From positions 182,053,085 to 182,117,084 of the forward strand of contig CM037880.1 of NCBI GenBank assembly GCA_021292165.1: a stretch of DNA of 64,000 nucleotides. Reading direction: 5' to 3'. Positions within the stretch are counted from its first letter, which is position 1. Every line of letters begins with the position of its first letter. The notes under the pieces are model-generated. The model did no database searches and was not told where the DNA came from. It was given only the letters and a program-made list of their open reading frames with translations. Below are positions 52,656 to 62,600 of this stretch, piece by piece. This DNA is from Shinisaurus crocodilurus (taxonomy: Eukaryota > Chordata > Lepidosauria > Squamata > Shinisauridae). The translations under genes and the position numbers were made by a program.

Positions 52656-53101
52656 GGGATCTCCAATCTTTTTGGGTTGGTGGGTACATTTGGAATGTTA
52701 ACAGCATATCATGGACACCCTCACAAAATGGCTGCCATGGGAAGGTGCTTGTCCATTCACAAACTAGCTGCCGTGCTGTGCATATCTGGTCACAAAACAC
52801 TCATTACCCGGATGGCAAACTGGTGAGGCTAAAAGGCAACTGACTTGACCAAGAACCTAATACAAGGTAGAGGCGGGCTCTGAGCTCTGAACCACAAAAT
52901 CGCTCTGTTGAACCCAAATAAAGATGGCACTGGAGGGTGGGACTTCACTTTACAGCATGCCAGCCTCCCAGTTAAAAAAAATAATATTTTAAAAAAATCT
53001 TAAGAAATAAAATAGAAACAGGAGTGTCAGAGACCCTGATGGGCAGCAAGAGTGACTGTGGGTGCATTGGCGCCCATGGGCACGATGTTGGAGATCCCAG
53101 A
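52656..53101. mobile_element. 446-bp element with GGGATCTCCAA ends
   Basis: TAGGGATCTCCAATC...GATGTTGGAGATCCCA; hAT-like CAGGGATCTCC family with mutated terminal base. Inner 'ggctgccatgggaagg' and 'cacaaaacactcattaccc'. TSD not clear. Confidence 0.65.
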
Positions 53102-53111
53102 ACAACAGCAT

Positions 53112-53240
53112 ATAGCGGGTGGGCAAAAGGTACCGTAGATCTCCAGATGTTTTGGACTTCAACTTCAATAGGCCCCTGCCAGTATGGTCAATGGTCAGGA
53201 ATTCTGGGAGTTGAAATCCAAAACATCTACCTTCTGCCTA
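53112..53240. mobile_element. Foldback MITE ('gtagatctcc' family)
   Basis: 'gtagatctccagatgttttggacttcaact' and inverted 'gggagttgaaatccaaaacatctacc'. Relative of 46976-47098. Confidence 0.7.
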
Positions 53241-53245
53241 CCCAT

Positions 53246-53941
53246 GGCATATAATATTGCTATGTTGGTGTTTTAAATCTTACTTCTGGCTCATTTCCTG
53301 AAATAAAACTGCTTCCCTACTTTTAAGATTGTGAGAAAACCAAATGTTATATGGTTGAGAGGGTAAATCTACACCACCCCCCAAACCAGGGTAGCAATGT
53401 GAAGATTAAACGGAGAGCCACACAGCTCTTCAATGGAGGTTACTGGTACTCTTCTTTGGACAACTACAAATGGCAGATGTCATCTTGGCATGCAGTATAT
53501 GAGCCCCAGCTGACAAGTGAAGCCATCCTGAAACCATTTCATTCACTCAGCACGACAGTTTTGCATACCTGTCTTCACTGTAACCCTTTTGATATGCTCC
53601 CAAGTAGAAAGATACTTCACAATATACGTTCTCCATTCTGAAAAATGGCAGCGGCAAAGGGTTAATCAAGATGTCAAGTTTGTTTTCGTCTAGGCCACCT
53701 TATCATAATCTGCAGATTATTTTGAGGATCTTTGCAATAGTGCAAGCTGAAAAGAACATATCAATTGGCCCTAGGATTTGGGGGGGGGGGGGGAACCAGT
53801 GGATTTGGTTTCTATACATATCAGATTTATAGTGCAGTCATGTCAAGATTCTTTCCATAACCCAGTGCCATAATTATGAATGATGACTATGTGAACCAGG
53901 CCCTGGTTGTGAAATGAAGGGGACCAGGGTCTTGCATATAG
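53246..53941. other. No recognised feature; G-run at 53778
   Basis: A run of about 13 G, otherwise unrecognised. Confidence 0.35.
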
Positions 53942-54115
53942 GTGTGAGTGTAAGCCAACCGTTCGCCAACCTGATGCCCTGCAGATGTTCCACTACAACT
54001 TCCATAATTCCCACAATGGCTGTGGATGATGGGAGCTGGTACGTGGCCATGCTGGCTGGAGATGATGGGAGTTGTAGTCCAGCACATCTAGATGGTGCCA
54101 GGTTGGGGAAGTCTG
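53942..54115. mobile_element. Foldback MITE with partial internal duplication
   Basis: 'cgccaacctgatgccctgcagatgtt' and inverted 'acatctagatggtgccaggttgggg'. The right half has two 'gatgatgggagttg/ctgg' blocks. Confidence 0.6.
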
Positions 54116-55082
54116 GTGTAAATAATGTTCTGTCCTGCTCCCAGTCTTTCTGAGTAACCAGGAGACATGTATACTGCAGAGTAAATTCTTTCTGCCTCAT
54201 AATTTTTGAGCCTTGCACCTATCGTACTCCTTGTGCTATTTATGAGCTGTGTACTTGAGGCATTTCTTTCTCAAGGACCCGACAATGCAATTATGGGGGG
54301 TGTGGTGTGGTGTTAGAAACTCTTTAGTTTAGGAAGTTATCACTACATTTGTAATGAAATAGTACAGTCCCTTATGAATAGATTCTGAAATATGAAAGTA
54401 ATAATACATTGAAAGCTTGAAGGTAGTGATTAACAAGAAAGGGAAGACTGATGAGAAGGAGAACCAGATACCTGCTCCATCAATGCTAGCATTTACGAAT
54501 TAGAACTAGAATAAATATACGTAATGTTCTATTTTACATACAGGATTGGGGGGATGACTCTGCACTTAGAAGATCCTCGAACACTGTTTTTAATCTTATG
54601 GGAAAGCCTCAATTCTAAGAGGGAGTTAAGGAGCTTTAAAAGGAGACAGGAAGATTCAGAGAGAGAGAGAAAATTACTCCAAAGGTTCTTGATTTGCTTC
54701 TTCCACTAGCACACTCAATCCAGACTGATTGAAAAGTATTACTTTTCAGCAGAATCCTGGATATATTCAACTTTGTGTTATTTTGTGAAAAACTAGGCCA
54801 GATTTTCCCTTGCAGCAAGTCTTAGTTCACACTTTGATATCTGGTAGCTTAGTCTCTGAACACATGCCTTGACTCCACTTCCATTGACCTTTATTCTATA
54901 TACAAGCACCTTGCTTCTGTATATAAAAATGTATAAGTTTCATGGTTACAGGCTGAACTGGACTGCAGTCTGAATGTACCCGGTACTGTTTCACTAGTTT
55001 TAGGTCCCTTAGGTACAAGTCTGCAAATTCCTTCCTCATTTCTTTGAAATTTTGGACCACTTGACAATGTGGACATTTTAGA
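54116..55082. other. No recognised feature
   Basis: About 1 kb with no repeat or exon recognised. Confidence 0.35.
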
Positions 55083-55090
55083 ATCTAAGG

Positions 55091-55197
55091 CAGTGTTCTC
55101 CAACCTTGGGTCCCCAGATGTTTTTGGCCTACAATTCCCAGCATGCCCCAGCTGGGAGTTATAGGTCAAAAACATCTGGGGACCCAAGGTTGGAGAA
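55091..55197. mobile_element. hAT foldback MITE (CAGTGTTCTCC ends), right end lost
   Basis: Left end CAGTGTTCTCCAACC preceded by ATCTAAGG, the same octamer as at 23937. It breaks off at 'ggttggagaagtg' before the last inverted bases, so no right TSD. Confidence 0.8.
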
Positions 55198-55541
55198 GTG
55201 AAGTGGGGATCTGCCACTTTCTGCATGTAAAGGATATGCTTTACCAGCCCCTAAGACATTAATCTCTTAGATATTAATGTCTGAAAGGGAGTACCCCATT
55301 TATTCAGGGGGAAAAACAGAATCTCTTCCTAGATATGCAAAGAAGCCTATCACTTCAGGATTCTTCAGCATGTTGTTGAACTTCTGTGACCTGAATTTCA
55401 ATTGTTCCCTCAGGTTTATGAAGTATCTTTGGAAGGATTACAGATGAGGGTCAATTTACCCGTTATGACTGCCCTATGCTAGCCCCTTTAAATCATGCAA
55501 TATGACTGTTATCACCTAGTAAGCTATCCATGTATATCAGC

Positions 55542-55680
55542 CAGGGATGGGGACTCGGACTCGGGGACTCGACTCGTGAGTCCGACTGAGTCCCCCCTCT
55601 GACTCGAGTCCCACTCGAGTCCCAATAATTTATGTGGGACTCGAGACTCGACTCGGGACTCGAGCTTAAGGACTCCTCCT
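55542..55680 (+). mobile_element. GAGTC-family element, copy D, left module only
   Basis: Starts CAGGGATGGGGACTCGG like copy C and keeps the GACTC array, but at about 55676 ('ggactcctcctcctccgc') it passes into GC-rich sequence unrelated to copies A-C. No CATCCCTG right end or TSD (left flank ATATCAGC) was found. Confidence 0.75.
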
Positions 55681-56370
55681 CCTCCGCCTCCGCCGCCGCT
55701 CTCGCCTCTCTGCCGCCGCGCCCTCACCCCTCCTCCTCCTCCTCCCTCCTCCTCCTCCTCGCCTCCGCCGTCGCCCATCCGCCATCGCCGCACCAGCATG
55801 CGCGTCACGCCGCCAGCGCCGTCGCTCTGTTGTGGCGGGGTTGCTGTGGTCAAAAACAGAGCGCCGTCACTACGGCATGACGTGGCATGCCGCGTCACGC
55901 TGCCAGCGCCGTCGCTCTGTTTTTGGCGGGGTTGCTGTGGTTCAAAAACAGGGCCCGTCGCTAGCGGCATGACGCGGCATGCCACGTCACGCCGCCAGCG
56001 CCGTCGCTCTGTTTTTGAACCACAGCAACCCCGCCAAAACAGAGCGACAGCGCTGGCGGCGTGACGCGCGTGCTGTGTGCTACGGCGATGGCGACGAGGT
56101 CGACGGCGGTGGCATGGAGGAGGAGGTGAGGGCGGCGGCGGCGGCAGAGGCGAGGACGGCGGCGAGGGCAGCGGCGGCGGTGAGGTGAGGGCCGGAGGTG
56201 GAGGTGAGGGCGGCGTGGCGGCGGTGGCGGCGGCGGTGGCAGCAGCGGCGTGGCAGAGGCGAGTGAGGACAGCAGCGGTGGCGAGGTGAGGGCGGCGGCA
56301 GCGGTGAGGTGAGGGCGGCGGAGGTGGAGGTGAGGGCGGCAGCGGCAGCGGCCCACAGAGAAGGGTCCCG
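55676..56370. repeat. CpG-dense, GC-rich tandem and inverted repeat block
   Basis: (CCTCCT/CCGCC)n at 55676-55795, then units of 90-92 bp starting 'cgtcacgc' (55802, 55892, 55984) with 'agcgccgtcgctctg' and 'ggcggggttgctgtgg'. In the third unit the second half is inverted, making a palindrome up to about 56070. A GGCGG/GGTGAGG-rich array then runs to 56355. ORFs in all frames result from composition. No TATA, splice or coding motif recognised. Confidence 0.8.
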
Positions 56371-56664
56371 CGGAGAACAGCTCTTCTTCTCCTGAGATCT
56401 GCCCCTCAGCCCTGGTTTAGGAGGACTCGGAGCTCTGAGAACCATCCCGGACACTAGACGTCCTAGTCGGCCTGGGACTCACTCGGTACTCCAACAGCTC
56501 TTAAAGAATAAGAACTCTCAAGTTCTGCCGTCAAAGTTTCTTAAAAGTTCTAACATTCTAGAATCTGGAGGAGTTCCAAGCCAGGTTTAGGACTTGGGCT
56601 GCTGATCTCCACAAGCGAAGTCCTGCTCAGACAACCATGTAAGATTCTGGTAGGCCTCCTCATA
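56371..56664. other. Flank of the GC-rich block, unrecognised
   Basis: 'gacgtcctagtcggcctgggactcactcggtactcc' hints at decayed GACTC sequence, possibly the far side of copy D. Not certain. Confidence 0.25.
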
Positions 56665-56672
56665 CTCTAAAT

Positions 56673-56803
56673 CAGCCTTCCCCAACCTGCTGCCCTCTAG
56701 GTATGATGGACTACAACTCCCAGCATCCCCAAGCAAGCACTGGCTAGGGCATGATGGGTGTGTAGTCTAACACATCTGGAGGTGCTCAGGTCAGGGAAGG
56801 CTG
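56673..56803. mobile_element. hAT foldback MITE (CAGCCTTCCCC ends)
   Basis: CAGCCTTCCCCAACCTGC...CAGGTCAGGGAAGGCTG with 7-of-8 TSD CTCTAAAT/CTCTAATT. Confidence 0.88.
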
Positions 56804-56811
56804 CTCTAATT

Positions 56812-57734
56812 ATTTGTTTGTTTATTTATTTACTACTAAAGTCATTTTAATCCAATCGTATTTTTCCCTGAACACTTTCTATGACTTTTCCTGGGTCCCT
56901 GAAAAATCTTATACCATGGCAAACTTAGTTTTTGAATGTTTGCCAAGGTGTGATAAGCAATTGCTGTGCGTTGCTATGCCCACATGATAATGGCTGCCTC
57001 ATCATGGAACAATTTTACACAGCCTGCACACAGTGGTAGAACTATGTAAACCGGCTCTCTGGCTTCTCATTATCTTCAAGGAACGGAAATAAGTCCAACG
57101 GGATCTCCAAGTGAGACAGCTTACCTGTCTCTCTGTGTTGTTTGAAAATAGTGCAGTGCCATATTTAAAGATCTTCCAAAATGCATTTTATTTTGCTAAT
57201 GGTACTTCCGGCCACAGCGGGTTAGTAACATTACTGCCAAGACTTATGGAAGAGTTGCTAGCTAGCACAATGAAACTGACACTTGCTTTGGGAAGCCGCC
57301 AGGCATTTCAGGAAATGCTGATAGATATTGGCAGGGCCCCCCCCTTTTTTTTTCCTTCAAAGAAGCCTACAAATGATCACCTATTATTATTACCTCCCAA
57401 GTAAATGGTGCAGTCAGCTGAATTTGGATGGTGGCTGAAACAAACCACAAGAGCCAATTTCGATTGTTGAACTAAGTTGTACGTTCTTTTCTTTTCATAA
57501 GAAAGGGAGTTTTCTGATTTAGGAAGGCTTCCTACTATGACTAGACTAGCATTTGACAAAAAAATAAGATGTAATCTGATTTTTTGTTCCTAATTGTTTT
57601 CAGCAGCACCTTCTTTCCAATTGACATACCACATTTTACTTTTCTGTCTTTTCCCCGCTGAAGTATATTGTAGCTGTAGTAGAACCATATACTGTAGCTA
57701 CTGGGCATTAAGAGGGAACACTGGTCACCAGGTC
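56812..57734. other. No recognised feature
   Basis: A 97-codon ORF at 57111-57404 has no recognised motif. No repeat recognised. Confidence 0.35.
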
Positions 57735-57746
57735 AGAACACCAAAT

Positions 57747-57975
57747 TCTTTGGGGTAAATTTTTGGATTATGTGCTGGTAAGGGGGAAGGGGAATGAACC
57801 TTGTCAAGATTTGTTACGTTTTTGGAATATAGAATAATATTGGATATATTTTGGGGAATATAGCTTGGTCCCAAAGGGGGGGGTGCACAATGTTAATGTT
57901 GTATCTGTTATTGTTTTGTTATTATTTACAATTATTGTAATTAATTTGTTTTGGAAAAACTTCAATTAAAAAAAA
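57747..57975 (+). mobile_element. L1 LINE, 229-bp 5'-truncated, perfect 12-bp TSD
   Basis: Flanked by AGAACACCAAAT (57735-57746, 57976-57987), ending in poly-A. Sequence 'ttttggattatgtgctgg', 'aaccttgtcaagatttgtta', 'cttggtcccaaagg' is the L1 3' end, opposite in orientation to the three other L1 copies. Confidence 0.95.
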
Positions 57976-58020
57976 AGAACACCAAATAGACCACAATCTT
58001 GTGTGAACCAACCCACAGAT

Positions 58021-58156
58021 CAGGGATGGGCAACTTGTGGCCCTCCAGATCTTTTGGCCTACAGATCCCATCAGCCGTAGCCAGCATAGCCAATAGTGAG
58101 GGATGATGGGAGTTGTAGGCCAAAGCACCTGGAGGGCCACAAGTTGCCCACTCCTG
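58021..58156. mobile_element. hAT foldback MITE (CAGGGATGGGCAAC ends)
   Basis: CAGGGATGGGCAACTTGTGG...CCACAAGTTGCCCACTCCTG, 7-of-8 TSD CCACAGAT/CAACAGAT. Confidence 0.88.
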
Positions 58157-58259
58157 CAACAGATTATCATTAGAAATGGGCCACAGACATGGATAACATG
58201 CTATGAACATTTTAGCCCTGTTCAGGCATTCAAAAAAGAGTGAACAGCAATGCTTTATA

Positions 58260-58575
58260 CTACTGGATGGTGGCTGTCTGAAGAAGAGAGCCTCATATTT
58301 CCATGGGGGTGCTTCACGCAAGCCAGCCCCATGCATACAGGTAGCTCCCCACTGCAGACAGTCGCCCTCCTCCCCACCTCCTGGAATGCGCCCTTTACAA
58401 CTTCTCCAAGGTCACTTTTCTGACCTTGGAGAAGCAGCTAGTGTGGGGGGAGGGGGATCCAAGCATGGATCCCCAGCTCCGAGGTCAGAGTTATGTTTCT
58501 GACCTTGGAGCTGGGAATCCAAACTATCCTATCCCCCCCCCCGACAATATCTAGGGGGCATAGGATCATTCCCTC
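58260..58575 (+). mobile_element. MITE related to 3752-4172
   Basis: 'aaggtcacttttctgaccttggag', 'ggggatccaagcatggatcc', 'tctagggggcataggatca'. Left end uncertain. Confidence 0.55.
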
Positions 58576-58599
58576 CATGTAGTTAGCCACTATTGTGCA

Positions 58600-59097
58600 C
58601 TATTTTCGTAAGGAAGAAACTTTCAGTGGCCTCTTTCACTGAGGACTGTCCTTATTTGAAGGGCTGCCAGAGGACTGTCCTCTGTTTTGAAGGCAACCTG
58701 TATTTGAAGGGCTGTCCTGTCCAAGTCCAGCTAATAGATGAAAAACCATTAGAAGGAAGAGCTGGGCCTTGAAGCTGTGCATCAACAGCGCCTGGACAAC
58801 AGACAGAAGAAGATACACAGGTCATCTGACACGTCTCCTCCCTATCGTGAGATTGACCTCATTAGGGTTGGTGATAAAATGGAGGAGGAGGATCGCCTTG
58901 GGTTCCTGCAAAAAAAGGCGGGTATATAAAATAATAATAATAAATAAATAAAAAATAAAGTCATCTATCACAGTTCCTCACTATCGTGAGATGACATATT
59001 TGCTAATTTAGATTATTAGCATCTTACATTGATACACACAAACATTATGCTAATCGGTGGCCTCTTTTGAGGTGATTCATAAATGGCCACTCTAAGT
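58600..59097 (+). mobile_element. GGGTGGCCA-type MITE with nested SINE fragment
   Basis: 'ctgaggactgtcc', 'ggactgtcctctg', 'cctcactatcgtgagatgac' and the right end 'aaatggccactct'. A SINE 3' piece is inserted at 58860-58955, and the 'cctatcgtgagat' block flanks it on both sides as a duplication. Confidence 0.6.
58860..58955 (+). mobile_element. Sauria-type SINE 3' fragment, nested
   Basis: 'gataaaatggaggaggaggatcgccttgggttcctgc' then an AATAATAATAAATA tail. Confidence 0.75.
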
Positions 59098-60660
59098 GGG
59101 CTATAAACTGCTCTAATAAATAAATACATTCAGGGGCTAGTAGTCATTACCTTTAAATCCCTAAACAGTCTGGATCCTTCTCCCCTTCTTTTGAGGCTGT
59201 ATTCCAAATTCCCCATTTGACCCGCCTCTGCCAATGCCACCAAATGCACTTGCACAGCAGCAAGTAGGAAGGAACCCTTTAAAAGGAAAACTGGCAGTTT
59301 GCTCCCTAACTTGCCTAACTCTGGCCTGTAATTCCTCTCACTCTCTCTCCATCCTAACACCACCACTTCTTTCCCTGACTTCTCCCTGACTTCCCTGTCC
59401 TCCTTCTAACTAACTTTTCCCCAACTGGCCACTACCTCGGCCCAAGACTCCATTCTGCTCTCAGCTGTCAATCATTCCTTCCACTCACTCTTCTGTTACA
59501 GCCCCATTTTTGTCAAGCAGATTGCTCTGGCTGAGTGTGAGAAGGTGTCATCTTAGCCAGCATTGCTAGCTACTGCAGGGGATTCTAGTCCTGTTACATT
59601 CCAACGTATTTTTTTGTTATTATTGTTTCTTCCCCTGATGCTAAGTTTAGCACTGTTTCAAGCTTGACCTGCCATTTGTTACAAGGGGACAATGAGAAAG
59701 CTGAATAAGATAGATAGATATATAGATATATAGTAGTGCCAATCTGAAATAAGGGCAGCTCCCAGCATGGCTCCTCCTCAGGATACTGGTGTGACTTGCT
59801 GCTTCGGTGATCAAGTGGTAAAAGGAGAAGAAAACTGCAACGATGATGCACAAAAGGCTTCTAGGAAACATGGTCCTGGCGGTGGGGGGAATACTTTATG
59901 GAAGCTAGCAGAGCAATCCCTGAGTGGTGCTGGTGGGGAGCAATGAGGCAGATCTATTTTCCCATTCCCAGCCCTGCCAGCTTGTGCTGTATTTACAATC
60001 CCCCCCTTGACATCAGTTGCCAGGGCTGGGGGAGGGATTAGCTATACCAGCTCCGGGGCTGGCATAGCTGATGGGCCCATCTGAGGGAATGGGGCAGCTT
60101 TGGATGCAGTGGGTCCAAAACTTGCTCTTCTCCGCCCTGTCCATGGAATGCCCCATTGCAGAGCTTTCCACCTGCTGCAGCTCACAGGAGAACTAGCAGT
60201 GGCAGCTCTCCATGTGCAGTGGTGGCCTCCACTGTGGCAGAGCCTCTGCCCTGCTCCCATGGCACTCTGATTGACACTCTCTCTGCTAGTGCAACACACC
60301 ATCCTAATTTCCTCCAGCCGTCGATGCCGTAATGGGGGGGTGGGGGTGGCAGGCATGGCATTGTCCTCTAAGCTATTGTCTGTGTTCAGAAAAATGTATT
60401 GGTGGTTCTTTGTCCCATTCTGCCATTAAATTCCACTGAGTTACAGCCCTGGTTCAAGGAATCATCCTGTCCAGAAAAGTCCATAGGTGCATGGTTGTCT
60501 CCCTATATTATTTCCTCATGGGGAAACATGGAAGGCCAAGCAGGGTACTGATAAAAAAAAGTGAAGAAAAAAAACTGTTCTCTGGCCTGGCTTCCCCTCT
60601 CATTCTAGTTTGCTATTGTTAAGGGCAGTTTTCCCTTAACAACAAGGGAAGTCCAACAAG
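59098..60660. other. No recognised feature in about 1.5 kb
   Basis: Short (GATA)-like run near 59710; otherwise no repeat or exon recognised. ORFs of 85-104 codons have no motif. Confidence 0.35.
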
Positions 60661-60673
60661 ATGTGTTGGACTA

Positions 60674-61341
60674 TGTGGAGGAAAAAGCATCAGAGTTTCC
60701 TGCTCCACACACACACACACACACACACACACCTCCTCACGTGTAAACAAGTATAATCCCAGTGTATTGGCCATGACTTTGATGGCCGGTGCCACAGCTA
60801 TTTGCATGCAAATGTGGCAAAGAGCCACCCCTCCCCTGCCTGGCCCGGATGAAGTTCATCCTGATTGGCTAAAGACACCTGGGCTACTGAAAGGAGGGGT
60901 GGGGGGAAAGAATCTATACTGCTGCTGTGGCTTTTGGGTTTTGTTGTTGTCTGCACGCTTTCGCGGGAGTAGGGCTTTTGGCTGAGGCAGGCTCTAAGAA
61001 GACCAACCCCCAGGTAAAAGGAGTAAGGGCCTGGGTATTTATATAGTAAAGGAACTAGCTTTGTTATTTTGTAGCTCTACTGTATATACCAAAGTGTCTC
61101 CCCACCTTTCTCCCTCTTCCCTCATTCCCCACCTTTTATTGTAATCTGTTACCGTAAATAAACTTTCCTGGTTTTACCCCACACGGTGTGTGTGGTTCCT
61201 CTGTGGTTCTGTGCTAAATCCAGTGTATAGACCAAGGGAAAGGCGCTGAGAGAATCAAGTCAAGACGGCAGAGCTAAGGCTGGCAGTTTTGCACCTTTGA
61301 TCTCTGGTCTTGAGTAAAGGACCGGTTGGCAGTCCTTCACA
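60674..61341 (+). mobile_element. Candidate solo LTR, 668 bp
   Basis: Starts TGTGGAGGAAAAAGC and ends CAGTCCTTCACA with 5-bp flanks GACTA (60669-60673, 61342-61346). Inside: (CA)n at 60706, 'gattggctaaag' (inverted CCAAT box), 'tatttatatag' (TATA-like, near 61037), AATAAA at 61157-61162 followed by GTGTGTGTGG, the expected U3-R-U5 order. It seems to interrupt a foldback MITE whose other part follows at 61342. A similar start at 61987 complicates the boundary. Confidence 0.65.
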
Positions 61342-61450
61342 GACTACAGCTTCACAGCCAGTATAGCTAACTGAGAGACAGCTGGCTGGGAGATTGTGGG
61401 AGTCGTCATCCAACACATCTGAAGGACACCTGATTGGGGAAAGCTGGTTA
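61342..61450. mobile_element. Foldback MITE, right portion
   Basis: 'gactacagcttcacagccagtatagctaact', then 'gggagtcgtcatccaacacatctgaaggacacctgattggggaaagctgg'. The left tip 'gatgtgttggacta' lies at 60660-60673, on the far side of the LTR. Confidence 0.6.
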
Positions 61451-61686
61451 CGGTGATTATTTTGGAAGTTTAAGGGTAGGGAAGGAATGGGATTCCAGGC
61501 ATCCTGGATTCAGAGAAGGGGGATTATTTCCAAAAGATGTGGGACTCTTCTATTTATGTGAACATCTGTTAAATGAAACATAGACCCACTTTACCTAAAA
61601 TTCTCAATTCACAGCTACCTCGATCAGAATACTGCTGAGGTAGAGTCACAGATGCATGTGGAGGTAAAACTGTGTCTGTGTTAGGG

Positions 61687-61687
61687 T

Positions 61688-61735
<48 letters not shown>
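61687..61735 (+). repeat. (GA)24 microsatellite
   Basis: Uninterrupted AG run of 49 bp, the longest perfect dinucleotide array in the window. Confidence 0.97.
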
Positions 61736-61737
<2 letters not shown>

Positions 61738-61955
61738 CTGCAAATATCAGGATCTGGAGACAGGAACCCTTCTGTGCCTCCCCGAATATATTCTTTTCTG
61801 CCACCACCACTGGTCTGTGGGAAAGTAAACTGGTAAACCTGAGCAGATACTACAGTGTCCAGGATTTCAGTCTAAGGGCTATGACAGCAGGGCCCAGAGA
61901 CCTTACTCCTTGTGCCACAATGGGATTCCTCAAGCAGAGGCAGCTACTTGCCTGA

Positions 61956-62060
61956 TCAAGGGAAGGTCCAACAAGATGTGTTGGACTATGTGGAGAAAAA
62001 GCGTCAGAGTTTCCACTGCAGCAGCCGCACTGCAGATGGCCAGAGGGCATTGCTACTAGT
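61956..62060 (+). repeat. 55-bp duplicate of the 60645-60700 boundary
   Basis: 'caagggaaggtccaacaag', 'atgtgttggactatgtggag' and 'aaaaagcgtcagagtttcc' repeat 60645-60699 almost exactly, including part of the proposed LTR start. A TATAAAA-like 'ggtataaaaaacc' follows at about 62069. Confidence 0.7.
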
Positions 62061-62414
62061 GATCCGGTGGTATAAAAAACCAGTAGAGATGCTGACCCTG
62101 GCCTGGTTCTACAATCTAAGCAACTTGTCGTTCATGTGCAGTCTCAGCCTCTCATAGATTCGCTCCCATCTTGTTTCTTCCCTGCCTCTCTCTCTTTGCA
62201 GAGCCATCTACCTGCCTGCAGGCCACCAGCCTTAGTACTAAACCTCTAAGTGCATGGAATGAAAGATTAAATGTGAGGCACCTCCTGGGTTAGCTTCTCC
62301 AGGCTGTGCTTGCAATAAAAGTTTAATTTACTTCTGATGTGGCTCTCCCAGAATTTGTACAAAAAGCTCCAACGAGCATCCATCTTTTTTAAAAAAAAAA
62401 ACCATAATTGCAAA
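62061..62414. other. No recognised feature
   Basis: No repeat or exon recognised; A-run near 62392. Confidence 0.35.
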
Positions 62415-62600
62415 GCATTATCATCATCATCATGTTTATTCATATGTTGCTTTTCCAATTAAGCTCAAAGCAGCTCACAAGAAGAGGAATCAAATCATCA
62501 GTATATAGTTACAACAAAAACATAGACTCATAAGCATGTTAAATACGTTTCATAATATTCTATCCACATTAGCAAGCTAACGAAGACATTACAATTAAAA
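62415..62600 (-). mobile_element. L2-like LINE tail
   Basis: 'catcatgtttattcatatgttgcttttccaattaagctcaaagcagctcacaag' then CA/AA-rich sequence, as in other minus-strand tails here. Confidence 0.5.

Noticed and set aside
55524..56454. Overlapping ORFs of 80-150 codons in all frames
   Set aside because: Caused by the GC-rich, stop-poor composition; proteins are Ala/Arg/Pro/Gly/Ser repeats with no domain.
61686..61955. ORF beginning with repeated ERERER
   Set aside because: Translation of the (GA)n microsatellite.
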